Source: Methanobacterium sp. (GTDB lineage Archaea > Methanobacteriota > Methanobacteria > Methanobacteriales > Methanobacteriaceae). From it: a stretch of 9,078 nucleotides of DNA. Position numbers and translations under genes: made by a program. Shown piece after piece: positions 1-5,826 of the stretch; within the stretch, counting starts at the first letter, position 1; each line of letters begins with the position of its first letter. The notes under the pieces are model-generated. The model ran no database searches. It was not told the origin of the DNA and was given only the letters and a program-made list of their open reading frames with translations. The stretch is taken from positions 1 to 9,078 of the forward strand of contig PLXT01000041.1 of the NCBI GenBank assembly GCA_003151535.1, written 5' to 3'.

Positions 1-114
1 CATGAAAAATCTAAGACCCTAAAGTTATAATTTAAATCCTTGTTAATCAATACTCGTGATGATCAAAAAGTATTTATATGAAATTTATATTTCAATAGAT
101 AAGAGAATTAAATC

Positions 115-128
115 AAAATATATATAAA
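115..128 (+). promoter_or_regulatory. TATA box, likely promoter of the 53-aa ORF
   Basis: The stretch aaaatatatataaa is a strong archaeal TATA-like element. A start about 26 nt downstream would fall near 148 and leave a leader of roughly 15 nt before the ATG at 163. The position is inferred from pattern only. Confidence 0.45.
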
Positions 129-162
129 CCATGTCGGATAAGACGTATTAAGATGAAATAGA

Positions 163-324
163 ATGATCTTTTTAAAAGTTTTTGAAACAGATGGTTGGGA
201 GGTTTATCATATTGGTCGAAGTTGTAAAAAAAGAGAAACTAAAGAACAATTTGATAGTTGGGGAACAATTAGGTCCATTGATAAGGCAACTAGAGATATG
301 GTTTACAGTTTAGAAAAATATTAA
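163..324 (+). CDS. Small hypothetical protein, 53 aa
   Basis: An ATG at 163 opens an uninterrupted frame of 53 codons ending in TAA at 322-324. The product is MIFLKVFETDGWEVYHIGRS... and ends in EKY. It has one Cys (C21) followed by a basic cluster (KKRETK, residues 22-27), and the residue mix (W, Y, G, R, D) looks like a folded protein rather than translated AT noise. There is no membrane segment or signal peptide. An in-frame stop at 154-156 means ATG 163 is the only ATG that can begin the frame. There is no convincing Shine-Dalgarno sequence, but a strong TATA box sits at 115-128, so a short-leader transcript is plausible. The family is not recognised. A chance ORF cannot be excluded. Confidence 0.5.
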   Translation: MIFLKVFETDGWEVYHIGRSCKKRETKEQFDSWGTIRSIDKATRDMVYSLEKY

Positions 325-363
325 AATATATGATAACAGTATATAACATAAGAATCGAAAAAA

Positions 364-433
364 TGGATAATTATGTATTATCCAATTAGAAATACCCTTA
401 TTCAATAACTAAATGGAAATTTAATCTTCCATT
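364..433. repeat. Two adjacent inverted repeats in intergenic DNA
   Basis: TGGATAAT (364-371) pairs with ATTATCCA (377-384), a perfect 8-bp stem with a 5-nt loop. AATGGAA (412-418) pairs with TTCCATT (427-433), a perfect 7-bp stem with an 8-nt loop. Both lie between the 53-aa ORF and the acidic-protein gene. They could be RNA hairpins ending the first transcript or protein-binding dyads; no T-run follows either. Confidence 0.4.
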
Positions 434-460
434 GCGAATCATAGAACAAATTCGAACACA

Positions 461-468
461 ATATAAAC
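461..468 (+). promoter_or_regulatory. TATA-like box of the acidic-protein gene
   Basis: The sequence atataaac lies about 26 nt before a possible transcription start near 490. That would give a leader of about 27 nt containing the GGAG at 505-508. Assignment is by pattern and spacing only. Confidence 0.35.
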
Positions 469-516
469 CTAAAACTTCGTGGATAAGGAATGTAAAATTT
501 AAAAGGAGTGGAATGG

Positions 517-981
517 ATGTATGATGAAATGATGGAAGAAGATGGATGGATTGAAGATGATGAAGAATTTATTGAAGATGAATTTATTGAAGAGGAAGAG
601 TTTATAGAAGATAGTTGGATGGAATTAGAAAAAGCTAGAGGAGAAAAAGCAATAAAATGTTCCAAAAAGAAAACTAAAAATTCCAAAAAAACCTCTTTAG
701 AAGAACTAACCGTAATATTTGAAGATACTGACAATTTAGACATTGGAGTAACCTACGGAGTAAAAATAGTGGGAAAGACTATAGTTGTAGGTCAACATGA
801 CGGAAATAACACTTCATTCAAAAAAGTAAGTGTAAACAAGCTCAAGGGAAAAAGGTTCCTTGAATATGTTGCTGGTCAAATTGAAGATATGACCGGACCA
901 GAATTAAAACTCACATTAGCATTTGAGAAAGGATATTCTATAGAAATAACAGATTACAACTCAATTGAGGAGTATAAATAA
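517..981 (+). CDS. Hypothetical protein with acidic N-terminus and basic linker
   Basis: I do not recognise the family. From ATG 517 the product is 154 aa. Charge is sharply segregated: 21 of residues 1-38 are Asp or Glu with no Lys or Arg, while residues 39-58 carry ten Lys/Arg and one Cys. The acidic part contains EFIED / EFIEE / EFIED repeats. Residues about 60-154 look like a compact alpha/beta domain (LTVIFEDTDN, YGVKIVGKTIVVG, LKLTLAFEKGYSIEITDYN) with no known motif. No signal peptide or membrane helix is visible. The frame also has a GTG at 508, but that GTG overlaps GGAG (505-508), which is spaced 8 nt from ATG 517, so 517 is preferred. The gene converges with the acidic gene at 1041-1472. 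Confidence 0.75.
   Translation: MYDEMMEEDGWIEDDEEFIEDEFIEEEEFIEDSWMELEKARGEKAIKCSKKKTKNSKKTSLEELTVIFEDTDNLDIGVTYGVKIVGKTIVVGQHDGNNTSFKKVSVNKLKGKRFLEYVAGQIEDMTGPELKLTLAFEKGYSIEITDYNSIEEYK
565..612 (+). repeat. In-frame 15-nt repeats encoding EFIE(D/E)
   Basis: The units gaatttattgaagat (565-579) and gaatttattgaagag (580-594) are adjacent and differ by one base. A third, diverged copy (gagtttatagaagat, 598-612) follows after one extra Glu codon. The repeat is in frame and builds the acidic N-terminus. Confidence 0.75.
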
Positions 982-1012
982 TTTTAATTACATCTTACTC
1001 CCTTATTATCTA

Positions 1013-1020
1013 TTTTTTTT
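1013..1020 (+). terminator. T-run terminator after the acidic-protein gene
   Basis: Eight T residues on the plus strand, 32 nt after the stop at 979-981 and before the convergent gene's stop at 1041. Oligo-T tracts of this kind end transcription in archaea; the assignment here rests on position and sequence. Confidence 0.5.
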
Positions 1021-1040
1021 AAGAAAATTAAATATTGAAT

Positions 1041-1472
1041 TTAAACATCTTTTGCAAGAGTTTTAATCCAATCAAGAACCTCATCAGAAATATCTTCAGA
1101 AATATCTTCGATCCAGTCCTGTTCACTCCATCTACAAACATCTTCTTCAGCTATATCACCAACAACATCTTCCACACGATCATTGTCGCTCCAACCGCCA
1201 ACCTCTGATTCACAGAAATTATAGGTTTTATCCTGATTTTCAAAGAGTACATCCCAAGTTAGTGAATTTCGAAGTTCCCAGTACCAATAATAGTTTCTAA
1301 CATTTTCCTCATCTGGATCTTCTACATCAAATTTCTCTTCTTGGTTATAACCTACAATTAAAACGTTATCATCATCTAAATAAATTCTTTTTTCATACGA
1401 ATCCCCTAAATCAGGCATTCGCTCCAGTTTTGTATTTTCTATTTTATCAACAAGTTCTTCTTTGCTAATCAT
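1041..1472 (-). CDS. Hypothetical acidic, Trp-rich protein with 21-aa tandem repeat
   Basis: I do not recognise the family. The 143-aa product is strongly acidic and has seven Trp, including YYWYWELRNSLTW at residues 61-73. The C-terminal third is an internal duplication. Residues 94-114 (WSDNDRVEDVVGDIAEE...) and 115-135 (WSEQDWIEDISEDISDE...) share W-S-[DE]-x-D-x-[VI]-E-D-[VI]-x-x-D-I-[AS]-[DE]-E. There is no signal peptide or membrane helix. The start at 1472 is well supported: GGGTGA sits 6 nt upstream on the minus strand. Its own promoter should lie in the 1480-1560 stretch; aat/tat-rich candidates occur there but none stands out. The gene faces the acidic protein at 517-981. A protein-protein interaction role is possible but speculative. 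Confidence 0.75.
   Translation of the reverse strand: MISKEELVDKIENTKLERMPDLGDSYEKRIYLDDDNVLIVGYNQEEKFDVEDPDEENVRNYYWYWELRNSLTWDVLFENQDKTYNFCESEVGGWSDNDRVEDVVGDIAEEDVCRWSEQDWIEDISEDISDEVLDWIKTLAKDV
1084..1107. repeat. Perfect 12-bp tandem duplication inside the acidic gene
   Basis: The unit tcagaaatatct occurs twice in immediate succession (1084-1095 and 1096-1107). Read on the minus strand it adds a four-residue step in the second 21-aa repeat (EDISEDIS). Being a multiple of three it preserves the frame. It looks like recent replication slippage. Confidence 0.85.
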
Positions 1473-1868
1473 TATTATTCACCCGAAACAATTTATTCTA
1501 ACTATAATTATGGTTACAACTGCACTTATCTTTATCTATGGAAAATAATATTAAAAGATGATTTAAAAGAATGTATCCATGATTAAATGATTTTAAATAA
1601 TGTTTAAGAGTGTTTAAGGTTTTATATCAGAACTTTTTTATGCTTTGGATTATAAATAGAATATATAATCCCAATTAAATAATTACCAATTCATTCGATG
1701 CACGATTTTAAATAATGAATATTGAATTATTGATTTGTAAATTACCCAAATCTTATAGAATAGACTTTAATCTATAATGGATAATAAACAGAGAAATATA
1801 TGTTAAAAGTTCTTTAAAAGGGTTAGCTTGTACTGTAAGGCATATAACAGATTTAGAGGTGAGTTTGA
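1473..1868. other. AT-rich divergent intergenic region, 396 bp
   Basis: No gene is supported here. It separates the minus-strand acidic gene from the flavodiiron gene and must hold both promoters. Visible elements are: TGTTTAAG twice 10 bp apart (1601-1608, 1611-1618) just before ttttatat (1620-1627); a perfect 14-nt direct repeat gattttaaataatg (1589-1602 and 1704-1717); and a dyad TTATAGA (1753-1759) / TCTATAA (1771-1777) about 16 bp upstream of the probable fprA TATA box. Confidence 0.6.
1794..1802 (+). promoter_or_regulatory. Probable TATA box of the flavodiiron gene
   Basis: The sequence aaatatatg lies about 70 nt before the ATG. A start near 1826 would give a leader of about 43 nt containing the GAGGTGA Shine-Dalgarno (1856-1862). 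Another TATA-like tract near 1651-1670 is possible but would leave a long leader. Confidence 0.4.
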
Positions 1869-3053
1869 ATGATTTATAGGAAGTTAAAAGAAGATGTATA
1901 TTCTGTAGGTGTTGTAGATTGGGATAGGCGAATTTTTGACGAACTAATACAAATTCCAAATGGAACTAGTTATAACTCTTATTTAATCAAGGGCAGTAAT
2001 AAAACCGCACTCATAGATACAGTTGATCCTACTAAAACTCATGAATTATTAGACAATTTAGAAAAATTAGAAGTTGATATTGATTACTTGATTGTTAACC
2101 ATGCAGAACAAGATCATTCAGGAAGCATACCAAACATACTAGAAAAATATAAAAATGCAGTTATAATTACTAATTCAAAATGTAAAGAATTATTAATGGA
2201 ATTTCTTCCAATTGCTGAAGAAAAATTTATGGTTATCAACGATGGGGATACACTTGATCTAGGCGGCAAAAACCTTAAATTTTTTATAACACCGTGGGTG
2301 CACTGGCCAGATACCATGGTAACATATCTAAAAGAGGATAAAATACTATTTTCATGTGATTTTTTCGGGTCTCACAGAGCAACAACCCAATTATTTGCTG
2401 GTAAAGATATTTACAGATCTGCTAAAAAATATTATGCCGAAATAATGATGCCATTTAGGGCTATAATCAGGAAAAATCTGGAGAAACTGAAGAATATAGA
2501 AATTGAGATAATAGCACCGAGCCATGGCCCAGTTTATAACGATCCGCAATTTATAATTGATGCTTATAAAGATTGGACATCGGACAATACCAAGAATGAG
2601 GTTATCATACCATACATATCAATGCATGGTAGTACCCAAGACATGGTAGATCATTTGGTGAATGCATTAGTTGAACGCAAAGTAGAAGCAAAACCATTAA
2701 ATTTGACCTATACAGATATGGGAGAAGTGGCCTTAGACCTTGTGGATGCAACAACAATGGTAATTGCTTCACCTACAGTTTTAACAGGCCCCCATCCTAG
2801 TGTGATCTATGCCACATATCTTGCAAATGCCCTTCGACCTAAGTTAAAATTTGTTTCAGTGATGGGATCATATGGATGGGGTGGAAGGATGTTGGATCAG
2901 ATAACTGGAATGATCAGCACTTTGAAAGTTGATATGATATCACCATTAATTATTAAAGGATTTCCAAAGAAAGAGGATTACAAAAAAATAGACGAAATGG
3001 CCGATGAAATAGCTTCAGAACATAAAAAACTTGGAATAATTGAAAATAAATAA
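1869..3053 (+). CDS. fprA: FprA-family A-type flavodiiron protein (F420H2 oxidase-like)
   Basis: A cytoplasmic two-domain protein that reduces O2 to water (or NO in some relatives). In methanogens the electron donor is F420H2, so this is an oxygen-defence enzyme. The 394-aa product has an N-terminal metallo-beta-lactamase-like diiron domain with all expected ligands: H78-x-E80-x-D82-H83 (NHAEQDHSG), H145 (WVHWPDT), D164 (SCDFFGSH) and H219 (APSHGP). The spacing D82-x62-H145-x18-D164 equals that of classic family members. A flavodoxin-like FMN domain follows from about residue 245, with the phosphate-binding loop at SMHGSTQ (251-257) and a second FMN contact region near GSYGWGG (333-339). There is no C-terminal rubredoxin or reductase extension. 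Start: GAGGTGA lies 6 nt upstream. Methanobacteriales carry paralogues, so identity with the biochemically studied F420H2 oxidase is likely but not certain. Confidence 0.9.
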   Translation: MIYRKLKEDVYSVGVVDWDRRIFDELIQIPNGTSYNSYLIKGSNKTALIDTVDPTKTHELLDNLEKLEVDIDYLIVNHAEQDHSGSIPNILEKYKNAVIITNSKCKELLMEFLPIAEEKFMVINDGDTLDLGGKNLKFFITPWVHWPDTMVTYLKEDKILFSCDFFGSHRATTQLFAGKDIYRSAKKYYAEIMMPFRAIIRKNLEKLKNIEIEIIAPSHGPVYNDPQFIIDAYKDWTSDNTKNEVIIPYISMHGSTQDMVDHLVNALVERKVEAKPLNLTYTDMGEVALDLVDATTMVIASPTVLTGPHPSVIYATYLANALRPKLKFVSVMGSYGWGGRMLDQITGMISTLKVDMISPLIIKGFPKKEDYKKIDEMADEIASEHKKLGIIENK

Positions 3054-3111
3054 TTCCAATTTAAAGATCCATAATATCGAAACATAAACAAATTCGGTAA
3101 TATGATTATAT

Positions 3112-3149
3112 AAGTTTGAACATAAATTCTATAATGAATTTGTAAACTT
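3112..3149 (+). terminator. Hairpin downstream of the flavodiiron gene
   Basis: AAGTTT (3112-3117) pairs with AAACTT (3144-3149). Inside, AAATTC (3124-3129) pairs with GAATTT (3136-3141) around the loop TATAAT, with A3122-T3143 and a T-G wobble extending the inner stem. The hairpin lies 59 nt after the fprA stop and is followed by only a short T-run, so a terminator or 3'-end stabiliser role is tentative. ACAAATTC (3088-3095) could compete for the same arm (GAATTTGT, 3136-3143). Confidence 0.3.
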
Positions 3150-3164
3150 TTACACTAGTAGATC

Positions 3165-3211
3165 TAGTCTGTTTAAGTTAATTATTAGTCTAAAAAGATG
3201 AATTTAAGTTA
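3165..3211. repeat. Nested direct repeats upstream of rtcB
   Basis: TAGTCT occurs at 3165-3170 and 3186-3191 (21 bp apart). TTTAAGTTA occurs at 3172-3180 and 3203-3211 (31 bp apart). A dyad ACTAG/CTAGT (3154-3158, 3164-3168) abuts them. The spacings are close to two and three helical turns, as for a DNA-binding protein site, but the background is AT-rich and function is unproven. Confidence 0.4.
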
Positions 3212-3322
3212 TTAGCTCAATTTTTAATCTAAATTTTAGTTAGAAGTTAAGAAGTACATTCGGTTTAGAATCAATATTATTAAAAAATTATAAGAATAAA
3301 AGTTTATTTTGGAGTGTTGTTT

Positions 3323-4768
3323 ATGGTTACAGAAGAATTGGAAAAAATTAGAGATTGTGTATGGGAAATTCCCACAGAATATAAAAAGGGAATGAGAGTC
3401 CCTGGTAGAATTTACCTCGATGATGATGCTATTAAGGGTGTTGAAAAGGGCGCCCTTGACCAGGTAGCTAATGTTGCATGTCTTCCAGGTATCCAAAAGT
3501 TTTCAATAGGACTTCCTGACATCCATTTTGGATATGGATTCAGTATTGGTGGAGTTGGAGCTTTCAGTGCTAAAAATGGAGTGATCAGTCCTGGAGGAGT
3601 AGGATTTGATATAAATTGTGGAGTAAGATTATTGAGAACCAACCTCACAGAAGATGATGTGAAACCTAGAATAAACGAACTTGTAGATGCACTCTTCAAA
3701 AATATTCCTTCAGGAGTAGGAAGTAAAGGAAAATTAAGACTAAAGGAAGGAGAAATAGACGACGTATTGAATAACGGTGCCGAATGGGCTGTTGAAAATG
3801 GTTACGGGTGGGATTCAGACCTTAAGTATCTTGAAGAAAATGGTAAAATGGATGCAGCCGATTCTGAGAAGGTAAGTGATAAGGCCAAAAAGAGGGGAAT
3901 ACCCCAATTAGGATCACTTGGTTCAGGTAATCATTTCCTTGAAATTCAGAAAATGGAAGAAATATTTGATGAGAAAGCAGCTAAGGTCTTTGGTATTGAG
4001 GAAGGTCAAATAACTGTCATGATACATTCTGGTTCACGTGGATGTGGACATCAGATTTGTGCCGATTATCTTCGAACCATGGATAAAGCTTATAAAACTT
4101 ACAACATCAATCTACCAGATCGCCAGTTAGCATGTGCACCTGTAGACTCTGATGAAGCTCAAGACTATTTCAAGGCTATGGCTTGTGCAGCCAACTATGC
4201 ATGGACTAATAGACAGATGATAGTTCATTGGGTTCGCGAATCCTTTGAAGAAATCTTCAAAAGGGATGCTGAAGAAATGAACATGGGCATAATTTATGAT
4301 GTTGCACATAACATTGCTAAAAAAGAATCCCATACAATCAAAGGTAAAAAATCCCAAGTTTATGTGCATAGAAAGGGTGCAACAAGGGCATTTGGACCTG
4401 GAAGAGAAGAGGTTCCTAAAAAGTATAGGGCAATTGGACAGCCTGTTATGATTCCAGGTACCATGGGAACAGCATCTTACATATTACATGGAACAGAAAA
4501 TGCAATGAACGAAACTTTTGGGTCTACTGCCCATGGTGCAGGACGTAAAATGAGTAGAGCCGGTGCAAAAAGAGAGTACAATGGTCATGAAGTTAAAAAG
4601 ATGTTAGAATCAAAGGGTATTACAATAAAAGCTAATTCAATGCCTGTTGTGGCAGAAGAAGCTCCCGGAGCTTACAAAGATGTTGATGAGGTTGTAAGAA
4701 CTTGTCATAAAGCTGGAATATCTCTTTTAGTTGGTAAAATGGTACCAATAGGAGTGGCAAAGGGATAA
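3323..4768 (+). CDS. rtcB: RtcB, 3'-phosphate/5'-OH RNA ligase (tRNA-splicing ligase)
   Basis: RtcB joins tRNA exon halves, or broken RNAs, bearing 2',3'-cyclic phosphate/3'-phosphate and 5'-OH ends. It uses GTP and Mn2+ through an enzyme-GMP intermediate. From ATG 3323 the protein is 481 aa, the length of the mature Pyrococcus enzyme, and the active-site set is complete: D96 and C99 (GFDINCG), N203-H204 (GSGNHF), H235 (MIHSGSRG), H329 (YDVAHN), the guanylylated H404 (STAHGAGR) and K480 near the C-terminus. No intein interrupts it, although some archaeal rtcB genes carry one. In-frame GTG 3314 and TTG 3317 occur upstream, but GGAGTG at 3311-3316 acts as Shine-Dalgarno 6 nt before ATG 3323, and archaeal homologues begin near this Met. 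A possible TATA (caatatta, about 3272-3279) lies upstream. The activator archease is not in this window. Confidence 0.97.
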   Translation: MVTEELEKIRDCVWEIPTEYKKGMRVPGRIYLDDDAIKGVEKGALDQVANVACLPGIQKFSIGLPDIHFGYGFSIGGVGAFSAKNGVISPGGVGFDINCGVRLLRTNLTEDDVKPRINELVDALFKNIPSGVGSKGKLRLKEGEIDDVLNNGAEWAVENGYGWDSDLKYLEENGKMDAADSEKVSDKAKKRGIPQLGSLGSGNHFLEIQKMEEIFDEKAAKVFGIEEGQITVMIHSGSRGCGHQICADYLRTMDKAYKTYNINLPDRQLACAPVDSDEAQDYFKAMACAANYAWTNRQMIVHWVRESFEEIFKRDAEEMNMGIIYDVAHNIAKKESHTIKGKKSQVYVHRKGATRAFGPGREEVPKKYRAIGQPVMIPGTMGTASYILHGTENAMNETFGSTAHGAGRKMSRAGAKREYNGHEVKKMLESKGITIKANSMPVVAEEAPGAYKDVDEVVRTCHKAGISLLVGKMVPIGVAKG

Positions 4769-4772
4769 TAAC

Positions 4773-4783
4773 TTTTATTTTTT
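4773..4783 (+). terminator. T-rich tract after rtcB
   Basis: TTTTATTTTTT begins 4 nt after the rtcB stop. It may terminate part of the rtcB transcripts, leaving the next gene to its own promoter; a TATA-like ttttataaaa at about 4796-4805 lies just before that gene. Read-through remains possible. Confidence 0.4.
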
Positions 4784-4824
4784 AAAATGGATGGGATTTT
4801 ATAAAAATTTATAGGAACAATTAA

Positions 4825-5586
4825 ATGATAGGCATAATAGGCGGTACAGGCATATATGAAATAGTTACCATGGGTGATGAAATTGATAAAAAAGTTTTAA
4901 AAACCCCATATGGTAATTCACCAGAGATTTCAATCTTCAAACTCCATGGAAAAAAGGTAGCTTTCATGTCGAGGCATTTTAAAGGACATTCTAAACCCCC
5001 CCATATGATTAATTATCGTGCAAATGTTTATGCTATGAAAAAACTAGGAGTAGACCGGATTATAGCAACAAATGCAGTTGGATCTCTCGAAAGAGAGGTA
5101 GAACCCGGAGCTTTCGTTATACCCAATGACTTTATTGATTTTACTAAACTCAGAAATGGAACATTCTATGATAACAGAACTGTCCATATTGATGTCACAG
5201 ATCCATACTGTAGTGAATTAAGAAACATAATTAGTTCATCTGGTAAAGTTGTTAATGGTGGTATTTATGTTTGTACAGAAGGTCCCAGGTTTGAAACACC
5301 CGCTGAAATCCAGATGTTCAGGATGTTAGGAGGTACAGTCGTAGGTATGACAGGATTACCGGAAGCTGTACTTGCACGAGAACTTGAAATATGCTATGCA
5401 AGTATATCAACAGTATCGAACTACGCAGCTTCAATATCTCCAACCAATCTGACCATAGATGAAGTTTTTGAAATTATGGATACAAAAAAGCATGATCTGT
5501 TGAAACTCATGGATACTGCAATATCAAAAATGGCTGTTGAAAGAAGTTGCCACTGTATGGGTGCACTTAAAGGTGCAGAAATATAA
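4825..5586 (+). CDS. S-methyl-5'-thioinosine phosphorylase (MTAP/PNP family)
   Basis: A cytoplasmic phosphorylase that cleaves methylthio-purine nucleosides with phosphate to free base and 5-methylthioribose-1-phosphate, for recovery of by-products of S-adenosylmethionine use. The 253-aa length and motifs fit the trimeric MTAP/PNP family: phosphate loop GGTGIY (6-11), SRH (49-51), NYRAN (63-67), TNAVGSL (82-88), EGPRFETPAE (152-161) and GMTGLPEAVLARE (174-186). At the base-binding site NYAAS (199-203), N199 and A201 replace the two Asp of adenine-specific MTAPs. This points to 6-oxopurine substrates, as in methanogen methylthioinosine phosphorylases that act after an adenosine deaminase. A CHC motif sits at 242-244. 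The start ATG has only a weak AGGA (4813-4816). It follows rtcB by 56 nt on the same strand, with no obvious functional link. General purine nucleoside phosphorylase is the alternative name. Confidence 0.9.
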   Translation: MIGIIGGTGIYEIVTMGDEIDKKVLKTPYGNSPEISIFKLHGKKVAFMSRHFKGHSKPPHMINYRANVYAMKKLGVDRIIATNAVGSLEREVEPGAFVIPNDFIDFTKLRNGTFYDNRTVHIDVTDPYCSELRNIISSSGKVVNGGIYVCTEGPRFETPAEIQMFRMLGGTVVGMTGLPEAVLARELEICYASISTVSNYAASISPTNLTIDEVFEIMDTKKHDLLKLMDTAISKMAVERSCHCMGALKGAEI

Positions 5587-5677
5587 AGTAAAATAATCTC
5601 TTTTATTTAATGATACCTAAATTTAATATTATAATGGGTTATTTAAATTTATAAAATTCATTTAATATAAATTCAAA

Positions 5678-5693
5678 GATAAATCTATTTATC
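5678..5693. repeat. Perfect inverted repeat upstream of nadA
   Basis: GATAAAT-ct-ATTTATC is a 7+2+7 perfect dyad, about 134 nt before the nadA ATG and 91 nt after the phosphorylase stop. The tight symmetry suits a dimeric regulator, but distance from the likely promoter is considerable. Confidence 0.4.
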
Positions 5694-5757
5694 GAAGGAA
5701 AATAGAAAATTATTAGCTAAAAATTGTTTCATTGATATAATGAGTATTAATAAAAAA

Positions 5758-5788
5758 AATTGAATTTATTTCATGAATAATTGAATTT
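5758..5788. repeat. Two 10-bp direct repeats before nadA
   Basis: AATTGAATTT occurs at 5758-5767 and 5779-5788, exactly 21 bp (two helical turns) apart, immediately upstream of the TATA-like tract at 5789-5797. This is a plausible operator arrangement; the AT-rich background weakens the case. Confidence 0.4.
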
Positions 5789-5797
5789 TTTATAAAA
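5789..5797 (+). promoter_or_regulatory. TATA-like tract before nadA
   Basis: TTTATAAAA lies 30 nt before the ATG, which would give a very short leader that may cut into the Shine-Dalgarno. GATATAAT at 5734-5741 is an alternative TATA giving a leader of about 60 nt; in that case the 21-bp-spaced repeats would straddle the transcription start. Confidence 0.3.
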
Positions 5798-5826
5798 TTA
5801 TTTTTTAAAAATTAAAAGGCGATAAC

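Noticed and set aside
1..30. Open frame at the left edge ending in TAA at 28-30 that could be the tail of an upstream gene
   Set aside because: Only nine codons are visible, with no recognisable residues; chance is just as likely.
131..151. ATG at 131 as a start
   Set aside because: It reads only six codons before a stop and is out of frame with the 53-aa ORF.
508..516. GTG 508 as the start of the acidic protein
   Set aside because: The GTG overlaps the GGAG that is correctly spaced for ATG 517, and nothing upstream could serve it as a ribosome site.
402..743. Minus-strand open frame rich in Ser opposite the acidic gene
   Set aside because: It is the antisense of the GAA/GAT-rich repeats, giving Ser/Ile runs, and has no ribosome site.
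3314..3322. GTG 3314 or TTG 3317 as the start of rtcB
   Set aside because: GTG 3314 lies within the Shine-Dalgarno (3311-3316) of ATG 3323, and the 481-aa length from 3323 matches the family.
3054..3322. A small gene between fprA and rtcB
   Set aside because: Stops occur frequently in all frames and no start has a ribosome site.
3412..4369. Minus-strand open frames inside rtcB (3412-3699 and 4127-4369), and similar ones inside the DUF763 gene
   Set aside because: They lie wholly inside well-conserved genes and have no credible composition or start signals.
3323..4768. An intein inside rtcB
   Set aside because: All conserved blocks follow each other without insertion and the length is that of mature RtcB.
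5587..5826. A riboswitch, tRNA or CRISPR unit in the gaps
   Set aside because: No G+C-rich structured island, tRNA cloverleaf or regularly spaced repeat array is visible in this or any other gap.
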